From: Gnomoniopsis sp. IMI 355080
Taxonomy: Eukaryota; Ascomycota; Sordariomycetes; Diaporthales; Gnomoniaceae
Direction of reading: 5' to 3'
DNA length: 16,457 bases
Assembly: GCA_027946555.1 (NCBI GenBank)
Contig: JAPEVC010000411.1
Location: 1-16,457, forward strand
Positions 9,689 through 16,457 of this stretch are shown here, piece after piece. Position 1 is the stretch's first letter. Each line of letters begins with the position of its first letter. A program made the translations under genes and the position numbers. Below the pieces are notes generated by a model, which searched no databases, had not been told where the DNA came from, and was given only the letters and a program-made list of their open reading frames with translations.

Positions 9689-11221
9689 TAGCTTCAGCGC
9701 CTATACCCGGGCCTGACCACAAAGCGGATTCGACCATCAGTCATGTTGACAAACCGGATTCGATGGAAGGGCCACGATCAGGCTGGTTTCATTGGCACGA
9801 GCTCGGCACATCAGCGGAAGAGAAAAGGCTTCTTTTCAAACTTGACTGGTTTCTTCTGAGCTTCTCGTGCTTGACGTACTTTATCAAGCAGGTAAACCTA
9901 TCGCATATCCCGTTGGAAACCTGTTCCCAGTATGTTACAGCTCTGACAGTCCTATCAGCTTGACCAGAACAATATCTCGAACGCCTACGTCTCGGGCATG
10001 GAAACCGAGTTGGGCTTTGGCGCAGGCAATGAACTCAGCTGGATGAATACGTATTTTTCAATAGGGACTATCCTGGGCTCTGCCTTTTCCAATCTTCTCA
10101 TCACCATCATTCGCCCCAGCTACTGGCTCCCTGGCTGTCTCAGCATGTGGTCTCTTTTCGTTCTCGGCCTCTTCCGGTGCAACACGGCCTCCCAGTTCTA
10201 CGTTCTTCGCTTCTTTATCGGCCTGATGGAATCCGCCGCCTGGCCCGGCATCATGTATTGTCTGGGATCATGGTATCGCCGGTCAGAACTCTCCCGACGC
10301 TCGGGGCTATTCGTCGTCAGTGGTGTACTGGGCCAGATGTTCTCGGGCTACCTGCAGTCAGCCCTTTTCGCCGGTATGGATGGTCGCGGCGGACTTTCGG
10401 CGTGGAGGTGGCTGTTCATATTCGACTGTATTCTCGCGGTTCCCGTCGCCATATACGGCTTCATCACATTTCCTGACACCCCAGAGACCACGCGAGCATT
10501 TTGGCTGTCTGGGGCAGAGAGAGCGCGTGCCGTACAGCGCATCAAGGACGAAGGCCGCCAGCCCACTGGAAAGATGAACTGGTCTGTAGTGAAGCGAATT
10601 TTTGGAAGCTGGCAAGTCTACGCTTTCACGCTCGCTTACGCCCTCTGGACGCTCACCGCAGGATCCTATGTGATGCAGTACTTTCAGCTGTACCTCAAAG
10701 CTCAATCATATTCGACCACCAATGTCAATAACATACCCACCGCTATTGGCGCTGTGAACTTTGTGTTCATGATTGGTACAGGATTCGTCGCCGATAAATT
10801 ACGTCGGCGAGGCCCTGTGTGCTTGGCTGTGGGCATGTTGCTCACGTTTGTGTACTCTGTGTTGACGGCGTGGGACGTATCCCACCAGCTGCGCATGGCA
10901 GCTTACATCCTGGCAGGCTGCTATGGGTGCTATACGCCGCTACTGGCCGGGTGGACGAACGAGGCGTGTGGAGGCGACCAGCAGAAACGGGCATTCGTGC
11001 TGGGGTTTATGGTGGCTGTTGGCTCGGCAGTGGTGATTCCATTCCAACAATTGCAGTTTCCGAGCTCCGAAGCCCCTGATTATTCCAGGACGCACGGCTG
11101 GGGAAGTGCTCTGGCGTTCGTGGCGGCACTTACAGTATGGACGGGAGCGGGTCTGCCTGCGCTGCAGGGCTGGAGGGAGGACAAGGAAAGGAGGACCTCG
11201 GAGCATGAGGGTAACACGTAG
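9649..11221 (+). CDS. MFS permease, anion:cation symporter group (Dal5/Fen2-like)
   Basis: Join of 9649-9891 and 9959-11221, 501 aa, a normal length for this group. After a roughly 60-residue hydrophilic cytoplasmic N-terminus, the first helix (about 65-80) leads into LDQNNISNAYVSGMETELG (82-100), the hallmark of the yeast Fen2/Dal5 and Schizosaccharomyces Liz1 families. About twelve hydrophobic segments follow, with the loop motif GSWYRRSELSRRSG between early helices, a soluble central loop near FPDTPETTRAFWLS, and NEACGG late in the second half. Members import pantothenate, allantoate, ureidosuccinate, biotin or related acids by proton symport at the plasma membrane. The exact substrate cannot be read from sequence; the Asp-Gln-Asn-Asn-Ile-Ser form is closest to pantothenate-type members. 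Expression may be affected by the overlapping upstream ORF. Confidence 0.9.
9892..9958 (+). other. Intron of the MFS permease gene (67 bp)
   Basis: It runs GTAAAC to ATCAG in phase 0, with a consensus CTGAC branch site about 14 bases before the acceptor. Joining gives YFIKQ|LDQNNISNAYVSG, the conserved family sequence. The unspliced frame is closed by TGA just past the acceptor. Confidence 0.9.
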
Positions 11222-12240
11222 AAGCCAGTTTAGGGCTGAAACGCTGTATAATGTGTTATGTACCTAGGTATATTATCAGCTGTCGACTTCAACTCATACT
11301 TTCCCTTTCGTCTGAAGGAGCGCAAAGATCGAAACAATCACGGCGCCAATGGCATCGTTCTTCCAACCGTTTTTCTTAAGGTTCCAGGTGGACAAATTCG
11401 AAGTCGTCCTTTGAGTCAAATCGAGGTCAATAGAATCCTCATCGTTCAGACAGTCTTCCTGTGGCCAGTCAAGTTGTAGTCGGGCGGCAAGGTCAGCTGG
11501 CTTGTGCTCTTATTGCTTCTCCCACAGGTCTTCAAAACGTTTCCGTTATGTGTTGGGAATAGGATAAAGCATTGTGTTGAAGAGGACACCTACATGATGT
11601 CAGGCTGGCAAGTGATAATTCATGAAAGCTGATCCTTCCTATTGTTGGTGGGTGTTTGAGCTGCTTTGGATCTCAAGTTTGACAAACGTGTAACATGCCT
11701 GTACAGATGAATTGGACAAGGGATGTACAGTTTATAAGTAACCCTGCGGTCTTTTCTCACATTGTTTGACTTTGATTGCAAGACATTCTTGAATTCAAAT
11801 AATCATTCTGCGTGGTTGACAACTTTAGAAGCCTACAAGTAAAAAGAATATAGGTAAACATCAAACGGCGTTGTACTCATTGCTCGAAGACCTTATAGAA
11901 CACCACTGATACTCCGCTCCGCCCTGTTCAGACTGACTTCTGTGTTCTGGAAGCGCTCAAAATCAGCTGGCGTTTGGAATCAGTTAAGAAGAACAAAAAG
12001 TTATTAGAAATTCTAGAGGGCATGAAGAATGTGAGGCAAAAATCTCCATCGAGAAGTATCATCGTCGGGTCCCACCGTCTCGACGTGGCCGTCTCAACAA
12101 AGGAACACATGCCCTTCCCCATGTCATTCATGGCTTTTCATCTTCAAGTTATCACAGTGAGCACGGCCTAATGTTCACACCCGAAAGCCTTATCTCAGGT
12201 CCGGTGAAATTAACGTCCCAGGAAGTCAACAAAGTGTCAA
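11222..12240. other. Spacer downstream of the MFS gene
   Basis: The first part should hold the permease 3' untranslated region. A perfect 10-bp palindrome TACCTAGGTA lies at 11261-11270. A probable decayed gene end on the minus strand occupies about 11294-11610 (separate entry). The rest is AT-rich. A roughly 90-codon stretch open on the plus strand (about 11899-12171, no early ATG) is overlapped by a 67-codon minus-strand frame; neither can be supported as a gene. Confidence 0.45.
11294..11610 (-). pseudogene. Probable decayed gene 3' end, unknown family
   Basis: On the minus strand a single frame reads protein-like text from about 11589 down to a TGA at 11296-11294. The pieces include NTMLYPIPNT, RKRFEDLWEK, HKPADLAARLQLDWPQEDC and NGWKNDAIGAVIVSIFALLQ, the last a hydrophobic C-terminal segment. 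The frame is broken by TAA at 11548-11546 and 11512-11510. Both lie where a CAA (Gln) codon would fit, so each needs only one C-to-T change. A CTGAC..GTAG acceptor-like sequence at about 11604-11590 may mark the start of a last exon. I tried an intron that removes the stops and found none that keeps the frame. I do not recognise the family. It could also be a live gene with unusual splicing, or chance. Confidence 0.35.
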
Positions 12241-12420
12241 CCCCCCCCCCCCGGCGGAGACTATTTAGATGTTGCCGTTTGCACCTCTCTCTCTTCCGCG
12301 ATTTCCTCCTCCACACACATCCAACCACGATCAACGTCAAACATCTCAAGAGATTTCCTCTGCATTTGCGATTTCCTGACTTCCCACCGCAACGTCCTGC
12401 GCCTATCTACAATCGAAGAG
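12241..12420 (+). promoter_or_regulatory. Probable promoter/5' leader of the BTB gene, C-tract and pyrimidine-rich
   Basis: A run of twelve C at 12241-12252 is followed by a CT-rich stretch (CACCTCTCTCTCTTCC and CCTCCTCCACACAC) up to the BTB ATG. Pyrimidine-rich tracts next to the transcription start are common in fungal promoters lacking a TATA box. If transcription starts before 12269, the leader carries a 36-codon upstream ORF at 12269-12379. Confidence 0.4.
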
Positions 12421-13666
12421 ATGGACCAGCCCTGGGTTGAGTAAGTGCCACGAATATCGAGAGCCTTTTCAACAAGCAAGCTACGAGAAGCATAGCCGAC
12501 CAGCTTTCTGAGTCGTTTGCTCTCCTCCAGACTTCCTTCCTCATCACCCCTTGCCGCTCCCCGATCCCCTTCAACCTTTTCCACGTCTCAGTTCTTGTCT
12601 GGCGTTGTGTGATGAACTGAACTGTCCACTGTCCACATTCAACCACCACAGGGCTTCTCGTCATAACCCCAAATTCTTCTCATCATCTCTCACCATACAT
12701 CAGCCATGGACCGAGCCAAGCTAACCTCTCATTCTCATCAGTATCCTGAAATCCAGGATCTTCACCTTCTTGATCGGTCCCAACGAGGAAGAGTTCGCTG
12801 TTCACGCCTCCGTCCTTGAGAAAGCCTCCCGCCCTCTCAACGTCCTCCTCACTGGCGGTCTGAAGGAGGCTCAAGAAGGTCGTGTCTACTGGCCTGACAT
12901 TGACGCCCCTATCTTTGGCCGCTTCATGCAATGGGTCTACACGCAGAACTACGACACCCCTGAGCCGACAGTCATTACAACCGCTGAGCCCGAACTCGAA
13001 CTGGCTGGACTGTCTGCTTCCACTACACCCAGAATAGAGCCACGCAGGGGAACAAAATGCACCAAATGCAACGGAACTGATGTCTACAGGACTAGCGGAG
13101 TGTGGCCGGACCCCGGGGGTTCAACCCAGACTTGGTTTATCTGCGGTTGCAGAACTTGCAGTACACGGGGCTACCATCCGCGATTTCGGGGTTTGGGTCG
13201 CATCGAAGACTCAACTCGCGAAGGCCAAGCGGCCAGGATGGAACAGCTCGTTGAAGATTTTGGGAGCAAGACGTATCCGGGACCAAGAAGAGCACCAGCC
13301 AACGAGTTCAATGTCCGGAAGAACAAGGACAGCACCGAGGATTACAGTGATGTGCTTCTCTGCCATGCCAAGTTATACGTACTGGGCGACAAATATCTCA
13401 TTCCAGAGCTGATGCAGCTTGCCATTCACCGACTTCACGCAACGCTCAAGGTGTTTGTGCTCTACCCAAGTCGGCTCCAGGACATCGTCACGCTGGTTCG
13501 GTATACCTTCGTGAACGTACACCCGGACGACGAGATCTGCAGCATGCTCAGCGCATACTGTGCCTGCATTGTCGAACAATTGGACGCCCAACAAGGAAAA
13601 GAATTGGAGCGATTGATCAAAGAGGTACCCGACTTCGCATTGAGTCTGGTCAGGAGCTTGAAGTAG
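12421..13666 (+). CDS. BTB/POZ domain protein with Cys-rich insert
   Basis: Join of 12421-12440 and 12742-13666, 314 aa. The spliced N-terminus MDQPWVDILKSRIFTFLIGP flows into EEEFAVHASVLEKASRPLNVLL, the standard fungal BTB opening (substrate-adaptor or protein-interaction fold), followed by VYWPDIDAPIFGRFMQWVYT (to about residue 74). The second half of the fold resumes at about 207 with DYSDVLLCHAKLYVLGDKY and IPELMQLAIHRLHATLK. Between the halves lies an insert of about 130 residues with Cys113, Cys116, Cys141, Cys143 and Cys146 (C-x2-C, then C-x-C-x2-C), a possible zinc site. BTB proteins often bring targets to cullin-3 ligases or dimerise; no partner domain (kelch, MATH, zinc finger array) is seen, so the role is unknown. 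No other intron is needed, as the frame is open throughout exon 2. Confidence 0.85.
12441..12741 (+). other. Intron of the BTB gene (301 bp)
   Basis: The intron starts GTAAGT and ends CATCAG, with a consensus CTAAC branch site at 12720-12724, about 18 bases before the acceptor. It follows only 20 nt of coding sequence and splits an Asp codon (GA|T). Joining gives the conserved DILKSRIFTFLIGP. It is about four to five times longer than the short introns in the pirin, oxoprolinase and MFS genes. Confidence 0.8.
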
Positions 13667-14841
13667 ATGCCAGTCTTGGTGGCGCTGGGTGGGTCGTGGG
13701 AGACCGCGTGAGTATTTGGGCGTACTGCTGATTTTGTGGGTTCACCGCCGTTGTCTGAGAGGGCTGCACTATTCTCTCGTGCGTTATGGTTGGTCTATTG
13801 GGTTCCGATCCAAGCTGAGGCTGTGAAAACAATTTGAAGCTGGACTGTTGGGACTCAGGGTAGATGAACTGAGAAAGACTGAGTATGCTGCGTTTCTTCG
13901 GCTTGTACGGCAATTCTAGCATCCATTTACCTCGAGCTGAAGAGAATTATCAGATTGAGTCTTTCCTCCATTACATATGTCGTGATATACAGTCGTCTCC
14001 TCATCGGAGGGTAGCTTGCATAGTTACGAGTGAAGTACCAAACGTTGGTAGGATATAAGCACTCGTGGTCCACGGTGTGAGAGAGGCTCATGCAGTGTAG
14101 ATACTATGACAGAATGGTATAGCGATAGAGGATGGACCGCAAGTACGGCTGTACAGTCGATAAGTATGGAATTTTGGTGAAGCCCAATTGTGATGGCAGC
14201 ATGTTGTCAGCGCCAAAGTTGTCGGTCCAAAACTTAGAACGAAATGAAGTTTATCCACAGCACAGGACTAGTAGGGGTATCATTGTACCGCACATACATA
14301 ACTGTACTATATGGAGACCTGATTTTTGATGCTTCCCAGGTTACACGAATTCGTCCCAGTGAGGTGCCACATCGGCAATTACTTCCACGCCAAAAAAAAC
14401 GCAGTCCTTCCCGTGCCTGGTGTCCTCTGATTTCATATCCGGTATATACTTCAAACCATTGAGAGGGTCTCCCAAGCCTTCGGAAAAAACAAATTAATTG
14501 GTGCCGTGCTGAGCGAGTGCGATGGAGAGATATGTATGCTTTGAGTGGATAATTGATTAACAAATTCGAAGTCCGACGAGGCAAGACCGCAGTCAATGAG
14601 ATTCGATTGCCTGGATATCTGAACGATACTTGAAGAGCCATTCAGGGCGATTCCCAACTCCAGTATAAGCAAATAAGTAGAACTGACACCATGCCAGACG
14701 AAACCCGAAATTGAGTGCAAGAAGAAAACATAACAGAAACTATACACCAGTGGTATCCCGCCGCTTCCCCGGGCCAGGTAGGGTAGAAACACACTCATCT
14801 GCTCGCTGGCTGTCGTATTTGCATATCGTAACCGTATTACT
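13667..14841. other. Convergent 3' spacer between the BTB gene and the right-edge gene
   Basis: These 1175 bp separate two convergent genes. Minus-strand frames here (about 14234-14641 and 14451-14942) are open for 135-163 codons, but their residue composition is not protein-like and the second runs into the end of the right-edge gene out of frame. I see no RNA gene, repeat or mobile element. The 3' untranslated regions of both neighbours probably occupy the flanks. Confidence 0.5.
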
Positions 14842-16457
14842 TTAATTCTCCTCTTCCTCCTGAATTGGCGCTGGTGTTCGCCGCTCATCCCGCCGTTTTG
14901 GCCGCCGCTGCCTAGAGCTACTGATATTGCTCGCCGAGTCATCTGGCCTCAGCTCCTCCTCATCGCCCATAGCCCAGTCATCGCTCTCACTCACTAGGCT
15001 CTCACTTTCGTCTGCCCACGCCGGTCGGTCTGCTCCAGACGCAGACCCCCCGCTCTGTGGGAGCACCTGCACACCTCCAGCCTCGCCGAATCCGTAGCCC
15101 CGACGATGTTGAAGGGACATGGACAGGCCCGCGCCGCGCTGACGGAGGGCTGTGCGGACCATCTCTGCGCGCTGGTGGAGGCCCTCGAAGGCGTCTTCGA
15201 GCGCTTCCATGCCCACATAAATCTCGCGTTCAAGCTCGGCAAGCGCGGCGATCTCGGATTCTTCATCATTAGAGACGGGTTGTCGACCGGGGTAAGCAGA
15301 TGAGGCACCGCTCACGAATGAGGCAGGAGTAGCGCCGCGACTGAACGGCGTGGTATTGCGGGTGCCGATACCAAGGGCAGGTGTGTGTCGAGCGATGGGG
15401 CTCATGGCGCCGCGAGAAGGAGGACGTGCAAAGAAGTTCGGGGTCGAGCCGCGCGAAGGTCCACCCGTAGGAGTGACGGCCTCATCTTCGTCGGCTCCTG
15501 ACCAGAGGAAGCCGTCGAAGCGGCCGGAGATGAGAATTTCCCATTCAGGTGGGTTGATGCAGCAGATGGTGCTGAGCAGATCATGCATATGTGGGTGCTT
15601 GACAAGATAGCAGATAGTCTCGGCGTCGCGTGGTGCTTGCGTGAGGCGGTACAATCGCTGCAGGGCCAAGCCAGATTTGATCACGAAGTCTGTTCGTGGC
15701 CTACGCATGGGTGTGGGGGCACGAAGTGCTGGTTGAAGGTCCTTGGAGCCGTTAAGAAGCGCATTGAAGAAGGGACGGTCCTCTTGGTCGAGGCTTGTGA
15801 GGATTGCAAAAGTGAGCGTCTCGTCATCAACTTCCTGTGGAGGTGGTGCTGGTGCCTCCGCGCAATTTGTGAGCCACTTGTCCACCGCCGTCTTGACTTT
15901 TTTGGACTGTCGAAGGTAATGCTCCCTGAATTCTTCCGCAATATCAGGGTCCATCTTGATTGGTGATGCTGGCCGCGCTGGTAGATCGCTCGTATCTTGA
16001 TGAGATTTGACTCCCAAAGTACCCATATCGAACGGAGGCCAGGGCGGGATCTCCACCCGGCCACTGACCCGTTCCAAGACTTCTCCCCAGCCTAATCCGT
16101 GGGACTCCTCTGGCGACCGTTCGCACATGATGCAGTTACATCCTTCCTCTGGCAAGTCCCTGTTGAACACATTCTCCAGACGATCGAGTAATCTTCTTGC
16201 CACTGTTCGATGACCTGTGGCAACAGCGACTGAACCCGAGTTGTTCAGAACGGTTTGGTATTGATCCAGAAGGTTGTAAAAAGGCGCAAACAATGTCTCC
16301 GCGCCGCGCAATGGAGGGTTACTTGGCCGTGTTCCATTCAGTCTGGGCAAGACGGCTAGGAAGTTTTTGGGCACTATATGTGGTAGACCGCCGTTGGCCA
16401 TGAGGTAATCGACCCTCGGAGCTTCCTGTAATGTCAAAGGTGGGGGAGGGGGAGGCG
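14842..16457 (-). CDS. Conserved-looking fungal protein of unknown function, 5' end outside window
   Basis: The frame is open from the right edge to TAA at 14844-14842, giving at least 537 codons; the start is not in the window. The edge encodes a Pro-rich run followed by LTLQEAPRVDYLMANGGLP. A Cys cluster C-x-C-x2-C (GCNCIMCERSPEE, about 16104-16143) precedes a Trp/Gly-rich GLGWGEVLERVSGR and a PPWPPFD motif. The middle has helical text and WEILISGRFDGFLW. A low-complexity stretch at about 15300-15480 repeats SRG followed by Ser/Ala with many Thr/Ser-Pro pairs, likely phosphorylated and disordered. A coiled-coil candidate (EIAALAELEREIYVGMEALE and on) lies at about 15130-15275, and the C-terminus is acidic then basic. 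I do not recognise a named domain. TTACAG at about 16421-16426 could be a splice acceptor, and Met at 16401 a later start. Confidence 0.8.
   Translation of the reverse strand, partial: PPPPPPLTLQEAPRVDYLMANGGLPHIVPKNFLAVLPRLNGTRPSNPPLRGAETLFAPFYNLLDQYQTVLNNSGSVAVATGHRTVARRLLDRLENVFNRDLPEEGCNCIMCERSPEESHGLGWGEVLERVSGRVEIPPWPPFDMGTLGVKSHQDTSDLPARPASPIKMDPDIAEEFREHYLRQSKKVKTAVDKWLTNCAEAPAPPPQEVDDETLTFAILTSLDQEDRPFFNALLNGSKDLQPALRAPTPMRRPRTDFVIKSGLALQRLYRLTQAPRDAETICYLVKHPHMHDLLSTICCINPPEWEILISGRFDGFLWSGADEDEAVTPTGGPSRGSTPNFFARPPSRGAMSPIARHTPALGIGTRNTTPFSRGATPASFVSGASSAYPGRQPVSNDEESEIAALAELEREIYVGMEALEDAFEGLHQRAEMVRTALRQRGAGLSMSLQHRRGYGFGEAGGVQVLPQSGGSASGADRPAWADESESLVSESDDWAMGDEEELRPDDSASNISSSRQRRPKRRDERRTPAPIQEEEEN

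Noticed and set aside
11510..11593. Intron GTAGGT..TAAG that would remove both TAA codons from the decayed minus-strand frame
   Set aside because: Joining the ends creates a TAG stop at the junction, so the frame is not rescued.
12705..12741. ATG at 12705 as an alternative start for the BTB gene
   Set aside because: It is out of frame with the BTB domain, while the 12421 start with the GTAAGT..CAG intron gives the expected N-terminus.
14451..14942. 163-codon minus-strand frame
   Set aside because: It overlaps the 3' end of the right-edge gene in another frame, starts from a point inside that gene, and shows no conserved or domain-like text.

Overview
The window looks like nuclear DNA of a filamentous ascomycete (Pezizomycotina). 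It holds six protein genes on both strands, five of them with one short GT..AG intron each, separated by 0.4-1.6 kb of AT-richer spacer. The protein families also fit: a YhhW-type pirin, a eukaryotic-length 5-oxoprolinase, a DUF5672 protein, a Dal5/Fen2-like MFS permease and a fungal BTB protein. The sequence alone does not fix a genus. I see no rRNA, tRNA, CRISPR, insertion sequence or intact transposon.

Left to right: (1) 1-1598 is gene-poor spacer with two small inverted repeats. (2) A pirin-family gene reads right (1599-2711) and carries an unusual hydrophobic N-terminal segment. (3) It converges on a leftward 5-oxoprolinase gene (3162-7052). (4) A leftward type II membrane protein with a DUF5672 glycosyltransferase-like domain follows (7691-8891). 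(5) A 757-bp divergent promoter separates it from a rightward MFS permease of the pantothenate/allantoate class (9649-11221), whose start codon is overlapped by a short upstream ORF. (6) Behind the permease lies a probable decayed gene end on the minus strand (about 11294-11610), interrupted by two TAA codons. (7) A BTB/POZ gene (12421-13666) starts with a 20-nt coding exon and carries a Cys-rich insert resembling a zinc knuckle. (8) A leftward gene of unknown function (14842 to beyond the right edge) ends the window; it is Pro-rich, Ser/Arg/Pro-rich and coiled-coil-containing.

No joint pathway is evident. The 5-oxoprolinase recycles 5-oxo-L-proline to glutamate in glutathione turnover, and the nearby permease belongs to a family that imports carboxylated nitrogen compounds and vitamins, but the DUF5672 gene lies between them. 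This reads as ordinary fungal gene order rather than a metabolic cluster. I found no convincing new multi-gene system. The items most worth checking are the BTB Cys insert, the membrane-anchored pirin, the decayed gene and the overlapping upstream ORF.
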